A stretch of 64,000 nucleotides of DNA from JBBRBB01 sp963830175 (GTDB taxonomy: Bacteria > Bacteroidota > Bacteroidia > Chitinophagales > Chitinophagaceae): contig CAWHKV010000007.1 in the NCBI GenBank assembly GCA_963830175.1, forward strand, positions 124,001 through 188,000. Reading direction: 5' to 3'. Under the pieces are notes generated by a model. The model did no database searches, was not told the DNA's origin, and worked only from the letters and a program-made list of their open reading frames with translations. Positions 25,374-34,060 of the stretch are shown here, one piece after another (the stretch's first letter is position 1; each line of letters opens with the position of its first letter). Made by a program: the position numbers and the translations under genes.

Positions 25374-26119
25374 GCCATTCTAATTCTCCGAATGTAAAAG
25401 CATTGGCAGGCTGTTCTGTTATTAAATTTCCATGTATATCCACCCCCGCAACAATGGCATTGAAAACAGTTCGCCCCTTTTTAAAATTTACACGCTTACC
25501 TATGCTAAAAAGATGATTATTATACAGTGTTAATATTGCTTCAGGAGATGCAAGTTTAAACTCATTTATACGATTCGTAAGCAACATGCTTAATTCTTCT
25601 GCAAGCCCTAAGGGGTCGTGTTGTTTACCTGTAATTTGCTTAAGAGATACCGCATGGGGATTATTAACAAATTGTGTTTGATTTATATTAATCCCTACCC
25701 CGATTATGGCGTGCTGCCATTTATTGCCTCTAACAATGTTTTCGATCAAAATTCCTGCTGCCTTTCTGTCACGCCAATAAATATCATTGGGCCATTTTAT
25801 ACTTGTTTCAACCCCTGCATATTTGCTAAAAAGATCGAAAGTCGCTAATGCAGTTATCATACTTATAAAAAACTGTTCATTCCAGATTAAATTCAGAAGC
25901 ATCTATAACCTTTGTCATAGCTATATTACATCCGGGTTGGCTTTCCCATAGCTTTCCACGCTGTCCTATCCCGGCGATTTGGGCATGTGCAAAGTAGCAG
26001 GTACCAGAAATTACATTACCATGTTTCAGCTGGGCCATGGCATAGTTGTTGGTACTATCGACAACGGGTATTTCTATGAACGGCGAAACAGGTATTTGAT
26101 TAGTGATTTTCATAGCCAA
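25366..26119 (-). pseudogene. birA: Biotin-[acetyl-CoA-carboxylase] ligase, frameshifted
   Basis: The N-terminal frame (25877-26119) contains VDSTNNYAM, HAQIAGIGQRGKLWES and PGCNIAMTKV. This is the biotin-binding core in which the usual GRGRxG loop appears as G.GQRGK. It stops at FNLE. The rest follows one base shifted: NEQFFISMITALATFDLF, SIKWPNDIYWRDRKAAGILIE, IIGVGININQT. Removing one base at the CC of 25882-25883 gives one ~250-residue enzyme without a DNA-binding domain, as in group I ligases. It attaches biotin to BCCP. All catalytic motifs are present, so an over-called base is likely. Confidence 0.88.
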
Positions 26120-26128
26120 AAGAAATGC

Positions 26129-26136
26129 TATTTTTG
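26129..26136 (+). promoter_or_regulatory. -7 box, probably for rsfS
   Basis: TATTTTTG matches TAnnTTTG on the plus strand, inside the divergent region between birA and rsfS. Confidence 0.4.
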
Positions 26137-26271
26137 CGCGAAACTAAAAGATAACAACAAAAAGTTGAATAGTTTTGCGGAACTGCTTAGTTGAACCTTA
26201 CAGCGGCGTCATCACTCCCCTGTTTTTCAATTTTAAAGCCTAATAATTATTTTAAAACTGACATTTTTTAT

Positions 26272-26673
26272 TTGACAACACAACCTTTAGTAACCGGCAC
26301 AAAAAAGAAAAGCACTAAGCTTAATACGAACTCCAAGATATTTAAGGCTGTAATAAAGGCCATTCGTGAAAAGAAAGGAGAAAATATTATTTCCCTTGAT
26401 CTTAGAAAAATTCCCGAAGCTGTAGCTGATTTTTTTGTTATTTGCCAGGCTACCAGCACCACGCAGGTTAAAGCCATCGCCGATTTTGTAGAAGATACTG
26501 TTAGAAAAGACTGCGGCGAAATACGTTACAGGCATGAAGGGCACAGAACCCTTCATTGGGTTTTGATAGATTATGTAAACATTGTTGTTCATATAATGCA
26601 ACCTGATGCCAGGCAGTTTTACAAACTGGAAGAAATGTGGAGTGATGCGGGGGTGAAGGAACATGAAGATTAA
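26272..26673 (+). CDS. rsfS: Ribosome silencing factor RsfS
   Basis: About 133 residues. The conserved core is GENIISLDLRKIPEAVADFFVICQATSTTQV, CGEIRYRHEGHRTLHWVLIDYVNIVVHIM and RQFYKLEEMW. RsfS binds L14 and blocks subunit joining under starvation. No ATG lies upstream of the conserved part in this frame. TTG at 26272 (MTTQPLVTG) is my preferred start; TTG at 26191 is the other option. It is 54 bp upstream of ftsH and may share its transcript. Confidence 0.9.
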   Translation: MTTQPLVTGTKKKSTKLNTNSKIFKAVIKAIREKKGENIISLDLRKIPEAVADFFVICQATSTTQVKAIADFVEDTVRKDCGEIRYRHEGHRTLHWVLIDYVNIVVHIMQPDARQFYKLEEMWSDAGVKEHED

Positions 26674-26727
26674 CTGTAAATAGATTTCAATTTAAAACAA
26701 GGTAAATATTTGCGAGAGCTTTGATAT

Positions 26728-28800
26728 ATGGCACAGGAAGATAACAAAATGAGACCTAACCTTTTTGACAAAGGTGGAGATGATAAGGGACAGCGAAAAG
26801 GGCCCAAATTCAGTATATACTGGATCTACGCCATTTTTGCCATCATATTGCTGGGCTACCGGTTCATGGATTTTGGCGTAGCAGATGCAAAAAGAATCGG
26901 TGAGCAGGATTTTAAAAACGAATTACTTGCTAAAGGGTATGTTGATAAAATAGACCTTGTAAGGAATAAACAACTTGTTCGGGTTTACATTAAACAAGAA
27001 AACCTGCAGGAAATAAATAGTTTTTATAAAAAGAAGTTTAAAGAAGATGTTCCTCAAACACCAAACGGTCCCTTATTTGAATTTGAAGTGACCAACTGGG
27101 AATCTTTTGAAACCCGCTTAACGCAATTTCAGAAAGATAATGGATTAAAAGAAGTCACAACCAATCCCTACAATGAGGGCGAATGGTTTGGCCCTCTCGC
27201 CAATACCCTTATAACCGTTTTGCTGTTTGTTGGGTTATGGATTCTTGTAATGCGCAAAGTTGGTGGTGCTGGCGGCAGTGGCGGACCAGGTGGCATTTTT
27301 AACATTGGAAAATCTAAAGCCCAGTTATTCGATAAAGGCGCCAAGGTTAACATCACCTTTACGGATGTTGCCGGGTTAGATGAGGCTAAAGTGGAGGTGA
27401 TGGAGATCGTGGATTTTTTGAAAAGTCCAAAAAAATATACAGCCCTTGGTGGTAAAATACCTAAAGGGGCATTGCTTATAGGCCCGCCTGGCACAGGAAA
27501 AACACTGCTTGCAAAAGCAATGGCAGGCGAAGCACAGGTTCCGTTCTTTAGTTTAAGTGGAAGTGATTTCGTAGAAATGTTTGTTGGTGTAGGTGCCAGT
27601 CGTGTTCGAGATTTATTTAAACAAGCAAGAGAAAAAGCACCATGTATCATTTTTATTGATGAGATAGATGCCATCGGTCGCACGCGTGGTAGAAATGCTG
27701 TAATGAGCAATGACGAAAGAGAAAATACCCTTAATCAATTGTTGGTAGAAATGGATGGTTTTGGAGGAGAAAGCGGGATCATTATACTCGCCGCCACTAA
27801 CAGGCCAGATGTTCTGGACAGTGCATTACTTCGGCCAGGTCGGTTCGACAGGCAAATTTCGATAGACAGGCCGGATGTAAAAGGCAGGGAAGATATTTTT
27901 AAAGTTCACCTGTTACCCATAAAAGTTTCGCAAACACTCGACGTTCACAAACTGGCAGAACAAACCCCTGGTTTTGCAGGTGCAGATATTGCCAATGTAT
28001 GTAACGAAGCTGCGCTAATAGCTGCGCGAAAGGGTAAAGAAAGTGTTGATATGAGCGATTTTCAGGATGCCATTGATCGTGTTATCGGTGGTTTGGAAAA
28101 GAAGAATAAAATCATTCTTCCTGAAGAGAAAGAGATCATTGCATACCATGAGGCAGGTCATGCCATTTGTGGCTGGTACCTGGAGCATGCATATCCACTT
28201 TTAAAAGTTACTATCGTGCCGAGGGGCACTGCTGCACTGGGTTATGCCCAGTATACACCTAAAGAACAATATTTGTATAATACAGACCAGTTACTTGACC
28301 AAATTTGCATGACATTGGGTGGTCGGGCATCAGAAGATATCTTCTTTGGTAAAATATCGACAGGTGCCTCAAACGATCTTCAACAGATCACGAGAATGGC
28401 TTACAGCATGGTTACGGTATATGGTATGAACGAAAAAATAGGAAACATAAGTTTTTATGATCCAACAACAGAAAATTCATTCACTAAACCATATAGCGAA
28501 GAAACCGGCAAACTGATAGATGAAGAAGTAAGGAAATTAATTGATAAAGCCTACATAAGAACTAAAGCACTTTTAAACGAGAAAAAAGATAAGGTCGAAA
28601 TTTTGGCGAAAGAATTACTGACTAAAGAGGTATTGTTTCAAAGCGATGTTGAAACCCTTATCGGAAAGCGTCCATATGGTGAGAAGAAACTTTTGGACAT
28701 TGAAGAAAATGGTGAAGAACACCACGACCAGGGCACCATTAGTGCAGGTGTTCCCCCTTACGATAGTAATGTAAATAATCCTGTTCATAAAGAAAGTTAG
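26728..28800 (+). CDS. ftsH: ATP-dependent zinc metalloprotease FtsH
   Basis: 690 residues. Two membrane segments flank a periplasmic domain (IYWIYAIFAIILLGYRFM near residue 30 and LANTLITVLLFVGLWILVMRK near 155). The AAA module has Walker A GPPGTGKT (252-259), Walker B IIFIDEIDAIG, and the second region of homology NRPDVLDSALLRPGRFD. The zinc site HEAGH is at 474-478. FtsH degrades misassembled membrane proteins and some regulators. The motif set is complete and the length normal. A LUD-domain gene follows 7 bp downstream. Confidence 0.97.
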   Translation: MAQEDNKMRPNLFDKGGDDKGQRKGPKFSIYWIYAIFAIILLGYRFMDFGVADAKRIGEQDFKNELLAKGYVDKIDLVRNKQLVRVYIKQENLQEINSFYKKKFKEDVPQTPNGPLFEFEVTNWESFETRLTQFQKDNGLKEVTTNPYNEGEWFGPLANTLITVLLFVGLWILVMRKVGGAGGSGGPGGIFNIGKSKAQLFDKGAKVNITFTDVAGLDEAKVEVMEIVDFLKSPKKYTALGGKIPKGALLIGPPGTGKTLLAKAMAGEAQVPFFSLSGSDFVEMFVGVGASRVRDLFKQAREKAPCIIFIDEIDAIGRTRGRNAVMSNDERENTLNQLLVEMDGFGGESGIIILAATNRPDVLDSALLRPGRFDRQISIDRPDVKGREDIFKVHLLPIKVSQTLDVHKLAEQTPGFAGADIANVCNEAALIAARKGKESVDMSDFQDAIDRVIGGLEKKNKIILPEEKEIIAYHEAGHAICGWYLEHAYPLLKVTIVPRGTAALGYAQYTPKEQYLYNTDQLLDQICMTLGGRASEDIFFGKISTGASNDLQQITRMAYSMVTVYGMNEKIGNISFYDPTTENSFTKPYSEETGKLIDEEVRKLIDKAYIRTKALLNEKKDKVEILAKELLTKEVLFQSDVETLIGKRPYGEKKLLDIEENGEEHHDQGTISAGVPPYDSNVNNPVHKES

Positions 28801-28807
28801 TACACTG

Positions 28808-29449
28808 ATGAAGGAACATTCATCAAAAAATAATATTCTAAAAAAAATACAGCAGGCACTGGAGAAACCAGTGCCTTCGCCATTTAATATAACCCCCGAT
28901 TATAACGACCTTTTTCCGGATGCACCTGCGGACCTTTCTGTTGCATTCGCCGCAAAGTTCACCGAACTTTTAGGAAAATTTTCTTACTGCGCCAGCGAGA
29001 AAGAACTCATTTCACAATTGCAGTTGTTATTTAATTTCAGAAAATGGGAAAACATTTATTGCAGGGAAAATGCGTTGAAAAATACCTTTCTACATAACAA
29101 TCTTGATCTTGAATATACAAATGACCTTACCAATTGTGATGCATCTATAACAGGGTGCGAGGCACTTATAGCGAGAACCGGAACAATGATTCTGAGCAGC
29201 GCGCAGGAAAGTGGAAGAACCACGAGTGTGTATGCGCCGGTTCACATTTGTGTTGCCTATACATCACAATTGCTTTTTGATATTAAGGATGGCATTGAAT
29301 TCATCACTTCAAAATATGGCGGTTCAATACCTTCAGCCATTTCATTCGCAACCGGTCCGAGCCGTACTGCCGACATCGAAAAATCTCTGGTAACTGGGGT
29401 TCACGGACCAAAAGAGGTTTTCTGTTTTCTTGTAGAAGGAAAAATCTAA
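28808..29449 (+). CDS. LUD-domain protein (LutC/YkgG-like)
   Basis: 213 residues. The LUD pattern is visible as ASITGCEALIARTGTMILSSAQESGRTTSVYAPVHICVA and SAISFATGPSRTADIEKSLVTGVHGPKEVFCFLVE. LutC is one subunit of the three-part lactate oxidation complex in Bacillus, but lutA and lutB homologues are not present here. A solitary LUD protein after ftsH therefore has no assigned substrate. The stop is directly adjacent to the stop of the convergent methylase gene, with no terminator between them. Confidence 0.88.
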   Translation: MKEHSSKNNILKKIQQALEKPVPSPFNITPDYNDLFPDAPADLSVAFAAKFTELLGKFSYCASEKELISQLQLLFNFRKWENIYCRENALKNTFLHNNLDLEYTNDLTNCDASITGCEALIARTGTMILSSAQESGRTTSVYAPVHICVAYTSQLLFDIKDGIEFITSKYGGSIPSAISFATGPSRTADIEKSLVTGVHGPKEVFCFLVEGKI

Positions 29450-30232
29450 TTACTTTAACGGGCAAACATCTGCACTAAAAATAAGCACTTCCCTGCTGCT
29501 TTTATCATTACTCATTCCATATTTCCATTCGGGTGAAATAATGGTGTATTGTTTGTATACCTCCCGAATTTCATCGCAATCATTATAAGACATTATCCAG
29601 TTATTTCTTTCTGCGAGCAATTCTGCCAGCAACAGGTGGTCAAAATTTTTATGCGCATTTCCCTTTTTTCCATATAAGGAACTGCGTATTAAATAAGGCG
29701 GGTCTAAATAGGTAAACACGTTTGAATGCTTACGCAGTGAAACAGAAAAGTCGCCGGCTTTTACCGAGAAATTAGGATTATAAAATTGAGCGATTCTTTC
29801 TATAGAAGATATTGTAAACCTGGGGTGCATGGGCGACATTCCACCAGAAAGCGTTGAGCCGGAAAAGGAACACCTGTTTAAAACATAATATTCTGCGGCT
29901 CTTTTAAATGTATGTTCGCAGTTGTGCTGGCTTGCCTGCAACTGGTAAAATTTTTCTTTGGTTAGGGGGTAATATTTTTCAACCTCAGCTGCTAATTGTT
30001 TCGCGTCCTGCTGCAGGCATTGCCAAAATTCTACAAGAGGCACAAATACATCATACCCAAAAACCTGTACATCATTCGCAGCCATAAATAATTCAATGGA
30101 ACCGCCTCCAAAAAAAGGTGATAACATCGTTTTAATATTCTTAGGGAAAAAGCTTGTAATAAGTTCAACACCGCGTGTTTTACCTCCCGGGTAGCGAAGC
30201 GGGGAACGGGAAGTGTATGTTTTTTCTTTCAC
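29450..30232 (-). CDS. D12-class DNA adenine N6-methyltransferase, orphan
   Basis: 260 residues from a GTG start. SPLRYPGGKTRGVELI and LSPFFGGGSIELF are the AdoMet-binding motif I region. YYVLNRCSFSGSTLSGG follows, and VFTYLDPPYLI is the catalytic DPPY motif IV. The arrangement is that of Dam/DpnM-type (alpha-class) enzymes. No restriction endonuclease or specificity gene is adjacent, so it is solitary. Neighbours are housekeeping genes, with NUDIX 5 bp upstream and LUD convergent. The recognition sequence cannot be predicted from the sequence alone. Confidence 0.88.
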   Translation of the reverse strand: MKEKTYTSRSPLRYPGGKTRGVELITSFFPKNIKTMLSPFFGGGSIELFMAANDVQVFGYDVFVPLVEFWQCLQQDAKQLAAEVEKYYPLTKEKFYQLQASQHNCEHTFKRAAEYYVLNRCSFSGSTLSGGMSPMHPRFTISSIERIAQFYNPNFSVKAGDFSVSLRKHSNVFTYLDPPYLIRSSLYGKKGNAHKNFDHLLLAELLAERNNWIMSYNDCDEIREVYKQYTIISPEWKYGMSNDKSSREVLIFSADVCPLK

Positions 30233-30237
30233 CTGTT

Positions 30238-30792
30238 CTACAAATTGTAATTTATTTTTCCAAGGTGGCGCATGGCATAAAAAATAGTGCTGAGATGCAT
30301 GCTTTGCATAATTCTTCCTTTATCAACCAGATCCATAAGCTCTTCGAAAGTTATTTCAAATACTTCAATTTCTTCGTTGTGATCAAGATCTTGCCCTTTA
30401 ATCTTTTTGCCACCTGTAGCGACAAACATGTGCATTAAATTATTGTTTGTAGATGGGTTTGATGATATACTTCCCAGGCTTATAACTTCTTCGAATTCAT
30501 AACCTGTTTCCTCCATCATCTCTCTCTTAATGGCAGTTATAAAATCATTATCTGTTGCATCTACACATCCACCCGGTAATTCAATACATTCTTCTTCTAA
30601 TGCATGGCGGTACTGCTTAACCATTAATACTTTTCCTTCTTTAGTAATTGGCAATGCAGTTACCCATTCTGGAAATTCGAGCACATAATAATCTCTTATG
30701 ATTCTTCCATCCGGTTTCTGGCAGGTATCTTTTCGGGCTGTGAACCAGTCGGCATTATAAACATATTCCGATGCTAATGTTTTCCATTTCAT
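30238..30792 (-). CDS. NUDIX hydrolase (ADP-ribose pyrophosphatase-like)
   Basis: 184 residues. The Nudix helix region is LPGGCVDATDNDFITAIKRE, then MMEETGYEFEEV. REMMEETGY is canonical, but the loop before it is one residue longer than the standard GX5EX7REUXEEXGU box and the first Glu is not obvious. VLMVKQYRHALEEECIELPGG resembles ADP-ribose pyrophosphatases. It hydrolyses a nucleoside-diphosphate compound; the substrate is unassigned. It lies 18 bp downstream of the YfiT gene and 5 bp upstream of the methylase gene. Confidence 0.87.
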   Translation of the reverse strand: MKWKTLASEYVYNADWFTARKDTCQKPDGRIIRDYYVLEFPEWVTALPITKEGKVLMVKQYRHALEEECIELPGGCVDATDNDFITAIKREMMEETGYEFEEVISLGSISSNPSTNNNLMHMFVATGGKKIKGQDLDHNEEIEVFEITFEELMDLVDKGRIMQSMHLSTIFYAMRHLGKINYNL

Positions 30793-30810
30793 ACATCCTT
30801 AGAGTTTAAT

Positions 30811-31341
30811 TTATTTCCATTTCATTCTTTCGCGAAGAGCATTTATATGCGCAGTATGGTGCTTTCCATGCCACGCATAGGTGCCCAGCATATTCCAAAG
30901 AGATATTTCTTTTTTATATTCGGGATGGTATAAGGTTCGCTGCCATTCTTCTTCACTTAAGTTTTTTATTGCAGCCACCCAGCGTTCGTGCAATGCATGC
31001 AATAAGGTTATTGAAGTATTGACAGGAATAGCTGAAACATCCTGCAAATTTGCCCAATCTTTTTCGCTGTAAGGCTTAAGTGTTGGCGTTTGCTCAGTAA
31101 GTGCAAGTTTAAAGCGTATATAAGCATTCATATGGCTGTCGGCCACATGATGTACGAGTTGTTGCACCGTCCATCCCCCATCGCGGTATGGCGTATTCAA
31201 TTGGTAATTATCCAAATTAAGTAAGGACCGTTCCAGTTCCTGCGGAAGAAATTGTAAATCTAATAACCATTGATTTTTCCTTTCCTCCGAAAAACTTTCT
31301 GGCGAAAATTTTCCAATGGGGTATTTAACGTCTTCGATCAT
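30811..31341 (-). CDS. YfiT/DinB-family putative metal-dependent transferase
   Basis: 176 residues, helical. The three metal-binding His are suggested by TVQQLVHHVADSHMNAYIRFK and YAWHGKHHTAHINAL, as in YfiT of the DinB superfamily. LKPYSEKDWANLQDV is also typical of YfiT. Some members are annotated as bacillithiol transferases, but Bacteroidetes substrates are uncertain. It lies 10 bp downstream of the ABC ATPase gene on the same strand. Confidence 0.87.
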   Translation of the reverse strand: MIEDVKYPIGKFSPESFSEERKNQWLLDLQFLPQELERSLLNLDNYQLNTPYRDGGWTVQQLVHHVADSHMNAYIRFKLALTEQTPTLKPYSEKDWANLQDVSAIPVNTSITLLHALHERWVAAIKNLSEEEWQRTLYHPEYKKEISLWNMLGTYAWHGKHHTAHINALRERMKWK

Positions 31342-31351
31342 TTTTAAAATT

Positions 31352-32116
31352 TTAGTCTTCCCGTAAATGCTTACCCGTTAAATGAATAAATACGTCTTCC
31401 AGGTTTGCTTTTTTAACTTCTTTAGGTCGCTCAAAACCTGATTCAACCAATTCGTCTATAAGTTTATCCGGCGTAGAAATGGCAATTATTTTTCCTTCAT
31501 CAATTATTGCCACACGGTCACAAAGCGATTCGGCCTCATCCATATAATGCGTGGTAATAATCACTGTGGTACCCTGCTTTTGAATATTGCGGATGAGTTC
31601 CCATAAATTTCTGCGTGCCTGTGGGTCTAAACCTGTGGTTGGTTCATCCAAAAAAATAATTTCCGGTTTATTGATTAAAGTAGTTGCTATAGAAAAACGT
31701 TGCTTTTGGCCACCACTTAATTCTTTGAATTTATTCTTAGCTTTCTCGGTTAAGTTCACTGATTGTAATAATGCTTTGGCATCAATTTTCTCATTATATA
31801 AACCTGCAAAAAGTTGTAATAATTCGGTAAGATTTAAACCAGGGTAATAACCTGAAGTTTGTAATTGAACACCTATACGTTTTTTAATTTCATTGGGTTG
31901 TTTATCAAGATCAAAGCCACATACAGAAATTTTACCTTTTGTTTTTTCTCGCAGGGTTTCTATAATTTCCAGCGTTGTTGATTTACCTGCGCCATTAGGC
32001 CCAAGCAATCCGAATATCTCTCCTTCATACACATTAAAACTAATGCCTTTTACAGCTTTAAAATCACCATAGTTTTTAAACAGGTCTTGTACAGAAATAA
32101 TAACATTATTGTTCAT
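31352..32116 (-). CDS. ABC transporter ATP-binding protein (ABC-2 type), no permease nearby
   Basis: About 254 residues from the ATG at 32116. Walker A is GLLGPNGAGKST, the signature LSGGQKQRFSIA, Walker B IIFLDEPTTGLDP, and the H-loop ITTHYMDEAE. The C-terminal segment EVKKANLEDVFIHLTGKHLRE is typical of CcmA/DrrA-like exporters of drugs or lipids. A membrane partner would be expected next to it, but the neighbours are lipB (upstream) and YfiT (downstream). The permease must be elsewhere or the gene is a remnant. Confidence 0.92.
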   Translation of the reverse strand: MNNNVIISVQDLFKNYGDFKAVKGISFNVYEGEIFGLLGPNGAGKSTTLEIIETLREKTKGKISVCGFDLDKQPNEIKKRIGVQLQTSGYYPGLNLTELLQLFAGLYNEKIDAKALLQSVNLTEKAKNKFKELSGGQKQRFSIATTLINKPEIIFLDEPTTGLDPQARRNLWELIRNIQKQGTTVIITTHYMDEAESLCDRVAIIDEGKIIAISTPDKLIDELVESGFERPKEVKKANLEDVFIHLTGKHLRED

Positions 32117-32133
32117 AAGATACAAGTTAGGAC

Positions 32134-32853
32134 TTAGTGTGAGATAATTTCAGAGTCGTTATTTTTTATAACCCGTGCTGAAAAAACCTTTTCGAAATTT
32201 GAAACAACATTTTGCTTAACCGTGGCCATATCCACTCTTTTTCCTAATTCATGTTGTAAGGATGTAACCTGTTTATTCCTGATACCGCACGGAATTATAT
32301 TTCCAAAATAATTCAGATTGGTGTTAACGTTAAGCGCAAAACCATGCATGGTAATCCACCGGCTGCACCTTATACCCATCGCGCATATTTTTCTATCTTT
32401 CCCTGGTATACCAACATCTAACCACACCCCCGTTTCGCCCTTACTTCTTTCTCCGCTTAAACCAAAATCTGCGAGGGTTAAAATAATTACTTCTTCCAAA
32501 CTGCGCAGGTACCACCCAAGGTCGGGTTTAAATTTATCGAGATCTAAAATAGGATAGCCTACCAATTGGTCCGGACCATGAAAAGTAATATCCCCGCCCC
32601 TGTTAATATGAAAAAATTCAATTCCCTGTTTCAATGCGCTTTCTTCATCAATTAAAAGGTTTGTTTTATTTCCATTTTTTCCAAGAGTGTAAACAGGCGG
32701 ATGTTCGACCAGTAGCAAATGGTGTTGTGTTGTACTTCTGGTTTCATTTGCAGATTTAAGCTGAACATTCTTTTGTAATAAACCTTCCTGTAAATCCCAT
32801 GCATGTTTATACGACATAATACCAAGGTCTTGCAAACAAATATCCTGCGCCAT
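32134..32853 (-). CDS. lipB: Octanoyltransferase LipB
   Basis: 239 residues. EHPPVYTLGKNGNKTNLL, then RGGDITFHGPDQLVGYPILDL (the conserved GGDxTxHGPGQ-type motif, here with D), and KICAMGIRCSRWITMHGFALNV with the conserved Lys in the GKDRKICAMG segment. NIIPCGI holds the active-site Cys. LipB moves octanoyl from ACP to lipoyl domains. LipA is encoded at 39418. A consensus promoter ends 5 bp before the ATG, implying a leaderless message. Confidence 0.95.
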   Translation of the reverse strand: MAQDICLQDLGIMSYKHAWDLQEGLLQKNVQLKSANETRSTTQHHLLLVEHPPVYTLGKNGNKTNLLIDEESALKQGIEFFHINRGGDITFHGPDQLVGYPILDLDKFKPDLGWYLRSLEEVIILTLADFGLSGERSKGETGVWLDVGIPGKDRKICAMGIRCSRWITMHGFALNVNTNLNYFGNIIPCGIRNKQVTSLQHELGKRVDMATVKQNVVSNFEKVFSARVIKNNDSEIISH

Positions 32854-32858
32854 GGGTC

Positions 32859-32889
32859 CAAAGGTAAATTTGCAGGTTCCATTTACAAA
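32859..32889 (-). promoter_or_regulatory. Promoter of lipB
   Basis: On the minus strand TTTG (32886-32889), exactly 19 bp, then TACCTTTG (32859-32866). Both elements and spacing match the Bacteroidetes consensus. The -7 box ends 5 bp before the lipB ATG. Confidence 0.75.
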
Positions 32890-32930
32890 ATGGTAATTGT
32901 TATTCTATGTTAACACAAATTGATTACTAT

Positions 32931-32938
32931 TAAATTTG
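32931..32938 (+). promoter_or_regulatory. -7 box for rluD
   Basis: TAAATTTG lies 3 bp before the ATG at 32942, so transcription would begin at or inside the first codons if this start is right. Confidence 0.4.
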
Positions 32939-32941
32939 TTT

Positions 32942-33991
32942 ATGGCTGAAGAAGAAATAGAATCTCTTTCAATGGGTGAGGAAGATCTCTACGAGAGAAA
33001 AAGGTTTATAATTGATAAAGGACAAGAACCCGTACGCATTGATAAATGGGTGCAATCGCACCTTGAAGGTGCCAGCAGAAATAAAATTCAGCAGGCCATA
33101 GAAAAAGGTTTTCTTACACTTAACGGTAAGCAGGTAAAAAGCAATTACAAATTAAGACCGGGTGATGAGATCGTATTAATGAGTCTCGTTAACCCCGAAA
33201 CCACTGATGTAAAGCCTGAACCCATTCCCCTGAACATTGTTTATGAAGATGAAGTAATAATGGTTTTAAATAAACCTGCAGGTATGGTGGTGCATCCCGG
33301 GGTTGGAAATTATACCGGAACGTTATTAAATGGAATCGCCTTCCATTTAATTCAGCAAAATAAAGAGGTAAATGAAGAAAGTTTACAAAGGTACGGTTTG
33401 GTACACCGAATAGATAAAAACACTACCGGTTTACTGGTTGTTGCCAAGACTGGTGAAGCTGCAGCAGCACTAGCAAAACAGTTTTTCGATCATACCGTAA
33501 ACCGGAAATACTCAGCGCTGGTTTGGGGTAATGTTGAGGATGAGGAAGGAACCGTAAACGCAAATATTTCCCGCCATCCGCGATTCAGAAAAATATACAA
33601 TGCAAACAATGAGGACGCAGGCAAGCATGCCATTACACACTATAGTGTAAAGGAGAGGTTCTATTATGTTACACTGCTAACCTGTCGCCTTGAAACAGGT
33701 CGTACCCACCAGATTCGCGTGCACATGAAATATATAGGACACACGCTTTTTAATGATGAAGAGTATGGAGGTAATAAAATTTTAAAAGGTACCATTTATA
33801 GTAAGTATAAACAGTTTGTAGAAAACTGTTTTGAGATTTGCCCGCGATGTGCACTTCATGCGCAAACACTCGGCTTCAAACATCCTGTTACCGGCATGGA
33901 AATGCATTTTGAAGCACCCTTACCGGAAGACATGCAAAAGGTTATTGATAAATGGAAAAATTATGCGCGCAACAAAAATGAGGTTGAATAA
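32942..33991 (+). CDS. rluD: RluA-family 23S rRNA pseudouridine synthase
   Basis: About 349 residues. An S4 RNA-binding domain (RIDKWVQSHLEGASRNKIQQAIEKG) is followed by the pseudouridine synthase domain with NKPAGMVVHPG, the catalytic HRIDKNTTGLLV (Asp), and TGRTHQIRVHMKYIGHTL. The family modifies U1911/1915/1917 of 23S rRNA when RluD. The exact target cannot be told from RluA or RluC by eye. The start is ATG 32942; a later ATG at 32972 is possible given the very close -7 box. The gene is convergent with nusG across a shared terminator. Confidence 0.88.
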   Translation: MAEEEIESLSMGEEDLYERKRFIIDKGQEPVRIDKWVQSHLEGASRNKIQQAIEKGFLTLNGKQVKSNYKLRPGDEIVLMSLVNPETTDVKPEPIPLNIVYEDEVIMVLNKPAGMVVHPGVGNYTGTLLNGIAFHLIQQNKEVNEESLQRYGLVHRIDKNTTGLLVVAKTGEAAAALAKQFFDHTVNRKYSALVWGNVEDEEGTVNANISRHPRFRKIYNANNEDAGKHAITHYSVKERFYYVTLLTCRLETGRTHQIRVHMKYIGHTLFNDEEYGGNKILKGTIYSKYKQFVENCFEICPRCALHAQTLGFKHPVTGMEMHFEAPLPEDMQKVIDKWKNYARNKNEVE

Positions 33992-34015
33992 AACTTATAG
34001 GATATTGATAACAAA

Positions 34016-34039
34016 AAAGCCATCATTATTGATGGCTTT
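34016..34039. terminator. Bidirectional terminator between rluD and nusG
   Basis: AAAGCCATCA (34016-34025) and TGATGGCTTT (34030-34039) form a perfect 10-bp stem around TTAT, with A/T on both sides. It serves both convergent genes. Confidence 0.85.
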
Positions 34040-34060
34040 GTTAATATGAAAATAAAATAA

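Noticed and set aside
29450..30232. Restriction-modification or defence island around the adenine methylase
   Set aside because: All neighbours (ftsH, LUD, NUDIX, YfiT, ABC ATPase, lipB) are housekeeping-type; no nuclease, helicase or toxin gene is visible.
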